Assembly (NCBI RefSeq): GCF_001485415.1
Contig: NZ_BCMQ01000005.1
Span: 186,001 to 250,000, forward strand
DNA from: Myroides odoratimimus
Lineage (GTDB): Bacteria > Bacteroidota > Bacteroidia > Flavobacteriales > Flavobacteriaceae
Reading direction: 5' to 3'
Length of the DNA stretch: 64,000 nucleotides
Below are positions 54,621 to 64,000 of this stretch, in pieces; position 1 is the stretch's first letter, and the number at the start of each line of letters is the position of its first letter. Under the pieces are notes generated by a model. It made no database searches, was not told where the DNA came from, and saw only the letters and a program-made list of their open reading frames with translations. The translations under genes were made by a program, and so were the position numbers.

Positions 54621-55577
54621 ATGAAGTTTAGTACAGTAGTGCCTACTAAGGTAGCAAAGGATAGAATTAAATACGAGCATAAGATCTTATCTATGGGATC
54701 TTGTTTTGCTGTGAATATAAGTGATAAGCTAAAAGAGTATCAGTTCCAAAGTGTGGTGAATCCATTCGGTATTCTGTTTCACCCTATCGCGATAGAGCGC
54801 ATATTAGAGTATGCGGTGAAAGGGCATGAATTTACAAGTGCAGATGTGTTCTGTCATAACGAGGTGTGGAGTAGCTTTATCGCACATTCTGATTTGAATG
54901 AATTAGAAGAAGAAGATATCGTGACGAAGCTGAATGTAAAGTTGTTTGACTTACAGGTAGCTTTAAAAGAGAGCTCGTTTATGTATATCACTTTAGGAAC
55001 AGCTTGGGTATATGAGCATATCGAGAGTGGAATGGTTGTTGCCAATTGTCATAAGGTAGCGCAGAGTAATTTCAAAAAGAGGTTATTAAGTACTGAAGAA
55101 GTGAAGGTTAGCTTGTCTAAAATTATTACATTAGTACAAGCTATTAATCCGGATATACAGATTGTGTTTACGGTGTCTCCAGTGAGACATTTTAAAGATG
55201 GTATAGTAGAGAATCAGAGAAGTAAGTCAGTATTATTTACTGCCTTACACGATGTGTTAGATCAGCAAAGTGGAGATAAAATTAGTTACTTCCCTTCTTA
55301 TGAGATTGTAATGGATGAGCTAAGAGATTATCGCTTTTATAAAGCTGATATGTTACATCCAAATGAGTTGGCGATAGATTATATCTGGGAGCGCTTTGTG
55401 ACGACTTGGATTCATCCTGATATGTATCCGATTATGCATAAAGTAGATGAGGTGCAAAAAGGATTGAACCATAGACCTTTTAACCCTACTGCAGAACAGC
55501 ACTTAGCTTTCTTAGATACATTGGTAGCCAAGATAGATTACTTATTAGAGAAATATCCATTTATGAACTTTAGATAG
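54621..55577 (+). CDS. GSCFA-domain protein
   Basis: 318 residues. The family name motif is at about 26-31 (SMGSCFAVNISDKL), with NPFGILFHPIAIERIL and MLHPNELAIDYIWERF further on. SGNH-hydrolase-like features (Ser in GSCFA, HPN near the end) suggest an esterase or acyltransferase, but no substrate is known to me. It is 2 bases from the DUF4230 gene. Confidence 0.92.
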   Translation: MKFSTVVPTKVAKDRIKYEHKILSMGSCFAVNISDKLKEYQFQSVVNPFGILFHPIAIERILEYAVKGHEFTSADVFCHNEVWSSFIAHSDLNELEEEDIVTKLNVKLFDLQVALKESSFMYITLGTAWVYEHIESGMVVANCHKVAQSNFKKRLLSTEEVKVSLSKIITLVQAINPDIQIVFTVSPVRHFKDGIVENQRSKSVLFTALHDVLDQQSGDKISYFPSYEIVMDELRDYRFYKADMLHPNELAIDYIWERFVTTWIHPDMYPIMHKVDEVQKGLNHRPFNPTAEQHLAFLDTLVAKIDYLLEKYPFMNFR

Positions 55578-55579
55578 TT

Positions 55580-56212
55580 ATGAGAAAGTTATTGCGCGTA
55601 CTCTTCGGTATATTTATAGTGCTCTTCTTTATGTTTGCAGGAGTTGTTTTGTATAACAGCTTTGTGAAGGGGGATAAAGATGATATGCAATACAATACAG
55701 CTCTAATCCAAGAGCAGTTAAAAAACGTGAGTAAACTAGTCGTGACAGAAGCTACTTTCTCACAAGTAATGACGTATAAGGATCAGCAGAAATACTTTTT
55801 AAATATGCTTTCTTTTGATAAAAAGGCTGTGGTTATTATTAATGCAAAGGCTACAGTGTCTTATGATTTGAGTCAACTGCAATATCAGATCGATGAGAAG
55901 AATAAGGTAGTGCAATTAATATATATACCAGAAGCAGAAGTTAATATATATCCTGACTATAAAATACTAGATGTAGAACAGAGTACTTTCAACCCTTTTA
56001 AAGGTGATGACTACAATAAGATTAATGCAAAAGTGAAGAAAGACTTAGAAGATAAAATAGAAAAGTCCACTTTAAAATCGAATGCGGAGAATCGACTTAT
56101 AAGTGAACTTTCTAAAATATTAATAGTTACCAATACTCTAGGTTGGAAACTAGAGTATCAAGGTAACGTTATTCAAAGTGATAAAGATTTGGTATTAGAT
56201 ATAGCTTTATAA
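55580..56212 (+). CDS. DUF4230-family membrane-anchored protein
   Basis: 210 residues. N-terminal membrane helix (about 6-27), then a soluble part with KLVVTEATFSQVMTYKDQQ and AKATVSYDLSQLQYQID, as I recall for DUF4230. Function unknown. Its last six bases overlap the end of the convergent hydroxylase gene, so no terminator separates them. Confidence 0.82.
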   Translation: MRKLLRVLFGIFIVLFFMFAGVVLYNSFVKGDKDDMQYNTALIQEQLKNVSKLVVTEATFSQVMTYKDQQKYFLNMLSFDKKAVVIINAKATVSYDLSQLQYQIDEKNKVVQLIYIPEAEVNIYPDYKILDVEQSTFNPFKGDDYNKINAKVKKDLEDKIEKSTLKSNAENRLISELSKILIVTNTLGWKLEYQGNVIQSDKDLVLDIAL

Positions 56213-57958
56213 GCTTTTTAGAATAATATCTATACCGTCTTTGATTAAATGAGCTACTTCAGGTCTGTTTGTTTGAACAGATTTAAGGTGGCTCATTGCT
56301 TTTTCAGCTAATACTGTATTTGAAGCTTTTTTAGCTAATTCCAGTATTTCTACTGTAAGTAACCAATCAGAAGGGTATTCGTTGATTAGAACATCTAGTA
56401 CGTTGTTTAAATCAGTTGTTTTACTCTCTTCTCTCATGGCTCTAACTTCTTGGTAGAAGTTTTCAAGCTTTATTTTACTCTCGTCTCTTTTTGCTTTTAT
56501 TGTTTGGCTAGAAGGAACATGATTGATTAGATCAAAACTGTGGTAGTCAGCAGGTCCTGAGAAAGCAGAAATCACATGAGCACCAACAGCCATATCATAA
56601 GTCCCCCATTCTGGTTGGAATAGTACTTCATCATTGTGCTTCACTGTACAGTCACTAAAACTAATCAGAATAATCTTACCATGTATATTGCGAATACCCG
56701 TGATATTAGTTCCAGATACAGTGATCCCTCCTTCGAACTCTAGAGTTACTGGCTTGCCTTCATATAAGTTATAAGCTTTTAGATCTCTAGGGCTCATGTC
56801 TTCTATAGCAAGGTTGATTCCCTTTAAACGACCTAATGCAGTACCAAAACCATGTGGATGAGTCTCTGTGCCGTGTCCTACTAATTCTTTCTCTCTATAA
56901 GACAAAGCTGTTTTGCCTGTTGTCTGTACATAAGCAGGTGTGCCTTCGTGTTCGATTACACGTGTAAATACACCTGATATCTGTAGACCTGTATTCAGTT
57001 CTATCGTACCTAAGGCTTTAGAGTCTATTAGTTTGTTTATTCCCATTAAGCCTCCTTTTCTTAAAGCCATCTTATTTGCAAACTCTTCTAATACTTCACT
57101 TAGATAAGCAAAGTCAGGAGTTACATATAACTGAGGTTGAGGTTTAGTGATATCAAAGCCTTGGTATGCAGCTTCTATGCTGTAAGGAAGTTTTTTTACA
57201 TTATCAGTCATACACCATGCACTCTCTCCGATAGAAGATAGTAAGCCTGCTCCGTATATCTTAGGGTTATCCGTAGTACCGATTAATCCATACTCTACTG
57301 TCCACCAGTGAAGATTACGGATAAGTGCCATCTCAGAAGGTTCTTCTGTTATACCTTGTAAATAATCTACCTGCTCTTCTGCCTTTTTGATTTCTTCAGG
57401 GTCTACACCCTCAGCCTCTTTTAAGATAGACAGTAAGCGGATAGCTTCATATATCTCATAGTCTCTGCCAGAAGAAATAGCCTTACAGCCTATCTCTCCG
57501 AAGCGTCTCAGATACTCAGCATACTCAGGGTTAGCGATAATAGGAGCATGTCCTGCCCCTTCGTGTATAATGTCTGGTGCAGGTGTGTATTCTATATTTT
57601 CTAATTGTCTAATATCTGATGCAATAACAAGTACTTTATACGCCTGAAACTCCATAAAGGCATTCGGTGGTATAAAGCCATCTACTGCTACAGCAGCCCA
57701 ACCAATTTCTTTTAATATTCTATTCATCCCATACATACTAGGGATACTTTCTATAGAAATACCTGTTTTAGCTAGACCGTCAAGATATGATTCGTGAGCA
57801 ACTTTAGATAGATAATCAACATTTTTACGCATAACGTATCGCCACACAGCTTGATTAATAGGTGTATAATCCTGATAACTCTGTGGTTTGATAAATTGTT
57901 TTAAATGCTGTGGCAATCTTTCGATCAAGTCGTTACTTTCATATTCTTGTGTTTTCAT
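56207..57958 (-). CDS. phhA: Biopterin-dependent aromatic amino acid hydroxylase with C-terminal extension
   Basis: 583 residues, about twice a bacterial phenylalanine hydroxylase. The catalytic core fills roughly residues 20-315: the iron ligands are in PDIIHEGAGHAP (two His) and WWTVEYGL (Glu). The remaining 270 residues are a domain not found in PhhA of proteobacteria; it includes HGTETHPHGFGTALGRLKG and a helical end. Long forms are usual in flavobacteria. Probably phenylalanine to tyrosine; the exact substrate is inferred. Confidence 0.88.
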   Translation of the reverse strand: MKTQEYESNDLIERLPQHLKQFIKPQSYQDYTPINQAVWRYVMRKNVDYLSKVAHESYLDGLAKTGISIESIPSMYGMNRILKEIGWAAVAVDGFIPPNAFMEFQAYKVLVIASDIRQLENIEYTPAPDIIHEGAGHAPIIANPEYAEYLRRFGEIGCKAISSGRDYEIYEAIRLLSILKEAEGVDPEEIKKAEEQVDYLQGITEEPSEMALIRNLHWWTVEYGLIGTTDNPKIYGAGLLSSIGESAWCMTDNVKKLPYSIEAAYQGFDITKPQPQLYVTPDFAYLSEVLEEFANKMALRKGGLMGINKLIDSKALGTIELNTGLQISGVFTRVIEHEGTPAYVQTTGKTALSYREKELVGHGTETHPHGFGTALGRLKGINLAIEDMSPRDLKAYNLYEGKPVTLEFEGGITVSGTNITGIRNIHGKIILISFSDCTVKHNDEVLFQPEWGTYDMAVGAHVISAFSGPADYHSFDLINHVPSSQTIKAKRDESKIKLENFYQEVRAMREESKTTDLNNVLDVLINEYPSDWLLTVEILELAKKASNTVLAEKAMSHLKSVQTNRPEVAHLIKDGIDIILKSL

Positions 57959-58083
57959 AAATGAAATTTGTTATTGTTTGTCGTAAATATAATAAAAACA
58001 ATGGACGATAGGCACTCAGAATACCCTATTATTGTGTTTTTAGTCGAATCATTAAGAGAATTCTTTGGAAAAGTATAAAAGAA

Positions 58084-58113
58084 CAGAGGCTCTCCTTTAA
58101 GGGAAAGCCTCTG
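58084..58113 (-). terminator. Terminator after DUF4136 lipoprotein gene
   Basis: Eight-bp stem CAGAGGCT / AGCCTCTG (58084-58091, 58106-58113) followed by a T-rich run on the minus strand. Confidence 0.7.
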
Positions 58114-58135
58114 TGTATATCATCTATAGGAAGAA

Positions 58136-58693
58136 TTATTTCTTCTCTAGCGTAGGAGGGAACTTAGTTAATATCTTTTCGATAAACTCATGTATTCTCT
58201 CTTCTTTTTTCTCTGGAGTAGGTGCATTGTCTAGGTATCCTGTTCCTATTCCTTGCCAGATTAAGGCTTTTTTCTTTGTGTCTAGAACGTCTATATAAAG
58301 TGTCCCCTCTATAGAAGTAGACACTGTCGTATTATTAGGTCCCCAATATGGTCCCCATCCCCAACCGTAGTATCCGTAAGGAGAATAGAAGTTGTTATGG
58401 GTAGTCACATTGACTTGTTTTGACGCTTTAGTGAAAATATTAATAACAAAATCAGGATTGCTACTAGCTTTTGTAAAACCTTTTGCTGTAAGATTACTAT
58501 CAATAGCAGTTAGAATTCTCTTCTTGTCTAAGTCATTAATCGTTGCTTGATCAATACCTTCTTTAAAGAAAGCATACGTTTTGTATTGTTCGAAGTCCAC
58601 AGCTTTATCATAATCTGCTGTTACTTTAACGCTACTACATGATGCTATAAATAACATCAATAGAGCTAGTGGTAATAATTTAATAGCTTTCAT
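58136..58693 (-). CDS. DUF4136-family lipoprotein
   Basis: 185 residues. Lipoprotein signal ending ASCSS (Cys 19). DUF4136 pattern: VKVTADYDKAVDFEQYKTYAF, the aromatic stretch YSPYGYYGWGWGPYWG and EGTLYIDVLDTKKKALIWQG. Likely faces the periplasm or sits in the outer membrane; function unknown. 20 bases downstream of hutU, possibly one transcript. Confidence 0.88.
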   Translation of the reverse strand: MKAIKLLPLALLMLFIASCSSVKVTADYDKAVDFEQYKTYAFFKEGIDQATINDLDKKRILTAIDSNLTAKGFTKASSNPDFVINIFTKASKQVNVTTHNNFYSPYGYYGWGWGPYWGPNNTTVSTSIEGTLYIDVLDTKKKALIWQGIGTGYLDNAPTPEKKEERIHEFIEKILTKFPPTLEKK

Positions 58694-58713
58694 GAGTGAA
58701 ATTGTTTTAATTG

Positions 58714-60702
58714 TTATTTCAATAAGTTTTCATCTACTATATTTGGAATAGTTACTTTTAGAAGTGGTTCTACTTCCATCGCTCTTTTTATTGCAAAAAT
58801 AGCTTCGTCATTTCTAGCCCAGCTTCTTCTAGCGATTCCATTATTAACATCCCAGAATAGCATTGATTCTAATCTTTTTTGTGCTTCAATAGTACCATCA
58901 AGTAACATACCAAAACCACCATTGATTACTTCTCCCCATCCTACACCACCACCATTGTGGATAGATACCCAAGTAGCTCCTCTGAAACTGTCTCCGATAA
59001 CGTTATGGATAGCCATATCAGCTGTGAATTTAGAACCATCATAGATATTAGACGTTTCTCTGTATGGTGAGTCTGTACCTGATACATCATGGTGATCTCT
59101 TCCTAATACTACAGGGCCTATCTTACCTGCTTTAATAGCGTCGTTAAATGCTCTGGCGATATTAATACGCCCTTCAGCATCTGCATATAAGATACGAGCT
59201 TGTGACCCTACTACTAGTTTATTCTCTTGAGCACCTTTTATCCAACGGATATTATCAGCCATCTGTTGTTGTATTTCTACAGGCGAGTTTTTAATCATCT
59301 CTTCTAATACCTCACAAGCGATCTCATCTGTTTTGGCTAGATCTTCTGGCTTACCAGATGTACATACCCATCTAAATGGTCCAAATCCGTAGTCAAAACA
59401 CATTGGCCCCATAATATCCTGTACATAACTAGGGTATTTAAAGTCGATATTATTAGCTGCCATAACATCAGCTCCTGCTCTAGAGGCTTCTAATAAGAAA
59501 GCATTTCCATAGTCAAAGAAATAAGTTCCTTTAGCTGTGTGTTTATTAATAGCGGCAGCTTGTCGTCTTAGAGACTCTTGTACTAGTTCTTTAAACTTAG
59601 CTGGGTTATTAGCCATTAAGTCATTTGCTTCTTCAAAAGCAACGCCTACTGGGTAGTATCCTCCTGCCCAAGGGTTGTGAAGAGAGGTCTGATCAGAACC
59701 TAAGTCTATGTATAAATCTTGTTTGTCAAATTCTTCCCATATATCTACTACGTTACCTTGGTATGCGATAGATACGATTTCTTTATGCTCTTGTGCTTTT
59801 TTAACGCGAACGACTAGGGCGTTGATATCAGTTATTACTTCGTCTACCCATCCTTGAGAATGTCTAGTATGTACTGCTTTAGGGTTTACCTCTGCACATA
59901 CCGTAATACATCCTGCAATATTTCCAGCTTTTGGTTGAGCACCACTCATTCCTCCTAATCCTGAAGTCACAAACAGCTTACCTGCTAATCCTTCTCCGTT
60001 TTTAGCTATTTTTCTACCGCCGTTTAGCACTGTGATTGTTGTCCCGTGTACGATACCTTGAGGACCTATATACATATAGCTACCTGCAGTCATCTGACCG
60101 TACTGTGTCACACCTAACGCATTGAACTTTTCCCAATCATCCGGTTTCGAGTAGTTAGGGATCATCATACCATTAGTCACTACTACACGAGGTGCGTTTT
60201 TATGAGAAGGGAATAGCCCCATAGGATGACCAGAATACATTACTAATGTCTGCTCGTCAGTCATCTCTCCTAAATACTTCATCGTCAGTAAGTATTGAGC
60301 CCAGTTAGAAAACACAGCTCCATTACCTCCGTAAGTAATTAACTCATGTGGATGTTGTGCTACAGCATAGTCAAGGTTGTTTTGGATCATTAGCATGATT
60401 GCCTTCGCTTGTAGACATTGTCCAGGATATTCATCTATTGGTCTAGCATACATCTTGTAGTCCGGGCGTAGACGGTACATATAGATTCTTCCGTACTTTT
60501 CAAGTTCTTCTTTGAACTCAGGGATAAGTGTACTGTGGTTCTCACTTGGGAAATAGCGTAGCGCATTCTTAAGGGCTAATACTTTCTCATCATCAGATAA
60601 GATTTCTTTTCTCTTAGGAGCGTGGTTGATAGATAAATCATACTCTTTCTTAGGAGGTAACACAGTCGGTATCCCTTGTAAAATATGTTCTTGAAAAGTC
60701 AT
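58714..60702 (-). CDS. hutU: Urocanate hydratase
   Basis: 662 residues, the longer Bacteroidota form. Signatures AVFSNWAQYLLTMKYLGEM, MYSGHPMGLFPSH, GLGGMSGAQPKAG and DQTSLHNPWAGGYYPVG bind the tightly held NAD. Turns urocanate into imidazolone propionate in histidine degradation. Other hut genes are not next to it. Confidence 0.97.
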   Translation of the reverse strand: MTFQEHILQGIPTVLPPKKEYDLSINHAPKRKEILSDDEKVLALKNALRYFPSENHSTLIPEFKEELEKYGRIYMYRLRPDYKMYARPIDEYPGQCLQAKAIMLMIQNNLDYAVAQHPHELITYGGNGAVFSNWAQYLLTMKYLGEMTDEQTLVMYSGHPMGLFPSHKNAPRVVVTNGMMIPNYSKPDDWEKFNALGVTQYGQMTAGSYMYIGPQGIVHGTTITVLNGGRKIAKNGEGLAGKLFVTSGLGGMSGAQPKAGNIAGCITVCAEVNPKAVHTRHSQGWVDEVITDINALVVRVKKAQEHKEIVSIAYQGNVVDIWEEFDKQDLYIDLGSDQTSLHNPWAGGYYPVGVAFEEANDLMANNPAKFKELVQESLRRQAAAINKHTAKGTYFFDYGNAFLLEASRAGADVMAANNIDFKYPSYVQDIMGPMCFDYGFGPFRWVCTSGKPEDLAKTDEIACEVLEEMIKNSPVEIQQQMADNIRWIKGAQENKLVVGSQARILYADAEGRINIARAFNDAIKAGKIGPVVLGRDHHDVSGTDSPYRETSNIYDGSKFTADMAIHNVIGDSFRGATWVSIHNGGGVGWGEVINGGFGMLLDGTIEAQKRLESMLFWDVNNGIARRSWARNDEAIFAIKRAMEVEPLLKVTIPNIVDENLLK

Positions 60703-60882
60703 TTTTATAATTTTTTGTTTGTTATTAATTTTTATTTAAATACTAGTGAATTAGCCAAATCATTAACTATTTTTGCTACGTTGACGCTTTATTACACTAG
60801 CTGTAGTAAAACTGATGGGAAGATAGTAATAAACTTGGATAAAATTAATATCTCGATTATTAAAAAGTTCTAAAAAAAGAGA

Positions 60883-61215
60883 GTGGTAATTGTTTGTAAA
60901 TATTTAGTTCCTAAAGGATATCAGGGAATAACATTGTTTCCCTTTATTATTTTAAGATCAGCAGAATCTAAAGGAGATCGTTATTTACTAAATCATGAAC
61001 GCATCCATCTAAGGCAACAAATAGAACTGTTGATTGTGTTATTTTATCTTTGGTATGTTTTAGATTTTGTGTGGCGTTATTTTCAAACTAAGGATGTGAA
61101 AAAGGCATATCGTAAGAACCTGTTTGAGAGAGAAGCGTATCAATATGAACACAATCTTGACTATTTAAAAACGAGAAGACTTTATTCATTCTTAAGAAAT
61201 AATACTAATGTTTGA
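60883..61215 (+). CDS. Small membrane protein with HExxH motif
   Basis: 110 residues from a GTG at 60883. NHERIHLRQQIELL (about 37-50) carries HExxH; a membrane helix follows (IVLFYLWYVLDFVW), and FEREAYQYEHN at about 88 offers a Glu for a third zinc ligand. This is the layout of a minimal gluzincin-like metallopeptidase, but no known family is recognised with certainty. It overlaps the following gene by 8 bases. A TATTTTTG box at 60768-60775 could be its promoter. Confidence 0.65.
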   Translation: MVIVCKYLVPKGYQGITLFPFIILRSAESKGDRYLLNHERIHLRQQIELLIVLFYLWYVLDFVWRYFQTKDVKKAYRKNLFEREAYQYEHNLDYLKTRRLYSFLRNNTNV

Positions 61216-62086
61216 GAGCGAGAATGTATATAATGAACAATTGAAAGTAGAATTGCCTAGAGGGATTACTATTTTTGTCAAGAGAGAAGATTTATTACAT
61301 GAAGAAGTATCAGGTAATAAGTTTAGAAAATTAAAGTACAATATTTTAAAGGCGCAAGAGTTAGGATATAGTAAGCTTTTGACATTCGGGGGGGCATATT
61401 CTAACCATATAGCGGCTACTGCCGCGGCAGGACGTATCTGTGGAGTAGAGACGATAGGTATCATTAGAGGTGAAGAGCTAGAAAATAACTACACAGGCAA
61501 TCCAACACTAACGAAGGCAGTAGAGGATGGAATGACGCTTGGTTTTATGACGCGCACAGAGTATAGAAGTAAAGGAGAGGTAGAGATCATCGATAGACTA
61601 AAAGCTAGGTATGGAGATTTTTATTTAGTACCAGAAGGAGGAACGAATGCAGAGGCAATAAAGGGAACAGAAGAAATATTAAAAGAAGGTGATGAGGCCT
61701 TTGATTATATCTGTACAGCTGTAGGAACAGGAGGGACGATAGCGGGTATTATTAACAGTTCTCATCAGAATCAAACCATATTAGGCTTTCCTGCCCTTAA
61801 AGGGAGCTTTTTATATGAGGATATTCGTAAGTTTGCTACTAATGACAATTGGGACTTAGTTTTAGACTATCACTTCGGAGGATATGCTAAGTACAATGAG
61901 GAATTGCTGTCATTTCTAAGAGAACTCTATAGACTGACAGGCGTTTTGTTTGATCCTATTTATAATGGTAAGATGATATACGGGGTGTTAGAAGAGATTA
62001 AGAAAGGAAGATTTAAGGATAATAGTAAAATACTTGTAATACACACTGGTGGCTTGCAAGGTTGGAATGAAAAGATAAATATTTAG
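61208..62086 (+). CDS. PLP-dependent ACC deaminase / D-cysteine desulfhydrase family protein
   Basis: 292 residues. Fold type II PLP enzyme: EVSGNKFRKLKYN with the Schiff-base Lys, GGAYSNHIAATAAAG for phosphate binding, and TAVGTGGTIAGI. The family deaminates ACC, D-cysteine or related D-amino acids; which substrate is used cannot be read. Starts 8 bases inside the HExxH gene and ends 12 before the GH73 gene. Confidence 0.88.
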   Translation: MFESENVYNEQLKVELPRGITIFVKREDLLHEEVSGNKFRKLKYNILKAQELGYSKLLTFGGAYSNHIAATAAAGRICGVETIGIIRGEELENNYTGNPTLTKAVEDGMTLGFMTRTEYRSKGEVEIIDRLKARYGDFYLVPEGGTNAEAIKGTEEILKEGDEAFDYICTAVGTGGTIAGIINSSHQNQTILGFPALKGSFLYEDIRKFATNDNWDLVLDYHFGGYAKYNEELLSFLRELYRLTGVLFDPIYNGKMIYGVLEEIKKGRFKDNSKILVIHTGGLQGWNEKINI

Positions 62087-62098
62087 CAATAGTAATGT

Positions 62099-63064
62099 AT
62101 GTATAGAAGAATCATTTTTTTTATTTGTATGGTCTTTCTTGTTGGGTGTGCTAGCAAGAAAACTCCAATGCCTAAGAGTAAGGCTCTAACTACGAAGAGA
62201 TATCCTGCTCCTACTGGAAAAAAAGTAAAAGAAAAAGAACTCGTGTCTAAGTCTGAGTATAGAGATAAACTTCAGAAAAATGAAGTGGATAGAAAAAAAG
62301 AAGAGAAGAAGAGAAGCTCTAGTGAGGTCTTAGAAGCTACCTCTAGACTAAGTGTGACGACTGATATGATACGCGACTATATACTTACATATAAAGATGT
62401 TGCAAAAGATAATATGACGACATACGGGATCCCTGCTAGTATTAAATTAGCTCAAGGGGTGTTAGAATCTGGCTCAGGACAAGGGACACTGAGTAGAAAT
62501 GCGAATAACCACTTCGGTATTAAGTGTCATCAAGGATGGGACGGTGAGTCTGTACGCCATACAGATGATGCACCAGACGAATGCTTTAGAAAATATAGCA
62601 ATCCTAACGAATCTTATACAGACCACTCTCTGTTTTTAACGAATAGAGGGCGTTATAGCAGTCTGTTTTTATTAGAAAAGGATGATTATGAAGGATGGGC
62701 AGTAGGACTAAAGAGTGCGGGGTATGCTACTGACCCTAGATATGCTGAGAAGTTGATCAGTCTTATCGAACGATATGAACTGTATAAATACGATGCTGAG
62801 GTGCTAAATAAGACTGTGACAGGGCCTAGACCTAGAACAATAGCTACAACGACTGATAAGCCGAGTACAGTAACAGAAACTAAATCTACATCGAAGTCTT
62901 CTCAGTCTAGTGCTAAAAGTAAAGGGACGGTACATGTAGTGAAAAAAGGTGATACATTATACTCTATCTCTAAGAGATATAATACCACTGTAGCACAAGT
63001 ACAGAAAATGAATAAATTAACAGGAACAAACCTTTCAATAGGTCAAACTTTAAAAATAAAATAA
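62099..63064 (+). CDS. GH73 glucosaminidase with LysM domain, lipoprotein
   Basis: 321 residues. Lipoprotein signal ending LVGCASK (Cys 17). Basic linker to about 80, GH73 domain about 90-230 ([20 protein letters not shown] with the catalytic Glu; [17 protein letters not shown]), Thr/Ser-rich linker, and one LysM at the end ([19 protein letters not shown]). Cuts the glycan strand of peptidoglycan. The next gene hemL starts one base after its stop. Confidence 0.94.
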   Translation: MYRRIIFFICMVFLVGCASKKTPMPKSKALTTKRYPAPTGKKVKEKELVSKSEYRDKLQKNEVDRKKEEKKRSSSEVLEATSRLSVTTDMIRDYILTYKDVAKDNMTTYGIPASIKLAQGVLESGSGQGTLSRNANNHFGIKCHQGWDGESVRHTDDAPDECFRKYSNPNESYTDHSLFLTNRGRYSSLFLLEKDDYEGWAVGLKSAGYATDPRYAEKLISLIERYELYKYDAEVLNKTVTGPRPRTIATTTDKPSTVTETKSTSKSSQSSAKSKGTVHVVKKGDTLYSISKRYNTTVAQVQKMNKLTGTNLSIGQTLKIK

Positions 63065-63065
63065 T

Positions 63066-64000
63066 ATGTTATACCAAAGAAGTAGTAAGCTTTTTGCAGA
63101 AGCTGAGAAAGTGATACCAGGAGGAGTTAACTCTCCAGTACGTGCTTTTAAATCTGTCGGAGGAACTCCTATCTTCGTTAAAGAGGCTAAAGGAGCATAT
63201 TTATACGATGAGGATGGTAATAAACTTATAGATTATATTAACTCTTGGGGACCTATGATCTTAGGACATGCTTATGAGCCAGTAGTTAATGCTGTAGTCG
63301 AAAAAGCAAAACTAGGGACTTCTTTTGGGATGCCTACAGAGATAGAGACACAGATAGCTGAGCTAGCTGTATCTATGGTACCTAATATTGATAAAATTCG
63401 CTTTGTGAATTCTGGTACAGAAGCCTGTATGAGTGCTATTAGATTAGCTAGAGGGTATACAGATAGAGAGAAGATTGTCAAATTTAAAGGTTGTTATCAC
63501 GGGCACTCAGATTCATTCTTGATTTCTGCAGGAAGTGGAGCTGTTACTTTTGGTTCTCCTAACAGTCCTGGTGTAACTGCAGGTACAGCAAAAGATACTT
63601 TATTAGCAGATTATAATAATCTGAGTAATGTAGAGTCTATCCTAGAAGCCAATAAAGGAGAAGTAGCTGCGATCATCATCGAGCCTGTAGCGGGGAATAT
63701 GGGATGTGTACCTCCTGCAAAAGGATTTTTAGAGGGATTAAGAACACTATGTGATAAACATGGTGCGCTATTAATCTTTGATGAGGTGATGACAGGGTTC
63801 CGTCTAGCGAAAGGTGGAGCACAAGAATTATTTGGTGTGAATGCCGACATCGTTACTTTTGGTAAAGTGATTGGTGGAGGATTGCCAGTAGGAGCTTTTG
63901 CTTCTCGTAACGAGATTATGAATTACCTTGCACCAGTGGGGCCTGTATACCAAGCAGGAACACTATCTGGTAATCCATTAGCGATGGCAGCTGGTCTTAC
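63066..64000 (+). CDS. hemL: Glutamate-1-semialdehyde 2,1-aminomutase, 5' part (3' end outside window)
   Basis: The frame runs open from ATG 63066 to the window edge, 311 codons of about 430. Begins [57 protein letters not shown] and the PLP lysine in [14 protein letters not shown] are all present. Makes 5-aminolevulinate for haem. One base after the GH73 gene (TAATATG). Confidence 0.97.
   Translation, partial: MLYQRSSKLFAEAEKVIPGGVNSPVRAFKSVGGTPIFVKEAKGAYLYDEDGNKLIDYINSWGPMILGHAYEPVVNAVVEKAKLGTSFGMPTEIETQIAELAVSMVPNIDKIRFVNSGTEACMSAIRLARGYTDREKIVKFKGCYHGHSDSFLISAGSGAVTFGSPNSPGVTAGTAKDTLLADYNNLSNVESILEANKGEVAAIIIEPVAGNMGCVPPAKGFLEGLRTLCDKHGALLIFDEVMTGFRLAKGGAQELFGVNADIVTFGKVIGGGLPVGAFASRNEIMNYLAPVGPVYQAGTLSGNPLAMAAGL

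Noticed and set aside
60685..60873. 62-codon frame upstream of the HExxH gene
   Set aside because: Most of it overlaps the start and promoter region of hutU; the part SLTIFATLTLYYTSCSKTDG looks faintly like a lipoprotein signal, but there is no start codon that would produce it alone.

Overview
The window is chromosomal DNA of a flavobacterium. Evidence includes AT-rich DNA, promoters with the Bacteroidota -7 motif TAnnTTTG and a TTG at -33, a primary sigma factor without region 1.1, a gldKLMN type IX secretion operon, a FtsZ ending in SYLHDNVD, and Flavobacteriaceae gene orders (miaB / sigma-54 activator / lptE / TPR / secG; lysS / yqaE / lipB; topA / arginase-like / gldKLMN). A trimethylamine monooxygenase gene of the Tmm type and the general protein style suggest Myroides or a close relative; that genus call is an inference.

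Layout. 1-771: 3' end of ftsZ. 838-7220 (minus): a six-gene secreted-protein operon that reads as a chaperone-usher-like surface pilus system (three pilin-like proteins, a PapD-like chaperone, a two-domain tip-adhesin candidate, an usher-like barrel), with an AraC-type regulator at 7594-8445. It sits between ftsZ and yqeY, which I recall as neighbours in many flavobacteria. 8785-18082: yqeY, tRNA-Arg, CBS protein, GAF protein, rpsO, pnp, tmm, rpoD, a small Cys-motif protein and a second AraC regulator. 18129-29712: lysS (minus), yqaE-lipB, rpe, then groSL and the miaB-to-secG operon on the minus strand, ending in a 1.2 kb gene-free stretch. 29713-41177: topA, a degenerate arginase-like gene, gldKLMN, an FAD oxidoreductase and an ABC-F ATPase. 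41291-42976: an accessory-looking patch with two identical initiator tRNA genes flanking a small membrane-protein gene, followed by a CatB-like acetyltransferase. 43134-64000: era, der, a large outer-membrane barrel protein, the M23/MerR/LemA/TPM operon (minus), alaS, GSCFA and DUF4230 genes, an aromatic amino acid hydroxylase, a DUF4136 lipoprotein, hutU, a small HExxH protein, a PLP-dependent deaminase-like gene, a GH73-LysM lipoprotein and the 5' part of hemL.

The strongest candidates for something undescribed are two. First, the pilus-like operon: it has a direct repeat (11 bp, 21 bp period) placed just upstream of the promoter of the first pilin gene, as an AraC activator would need, and a strong terminator right after that first gene that could set subunit ratios. 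Second, a family of intergenic elements built from degenerate 11-bp units arranged as two facing (inverted) arrays, seen at four places (about 9501-9598, 28796-28893, 29062-29165, 48303-48373). All family assignments come from reading the sequence and memory of the families; no search was run.
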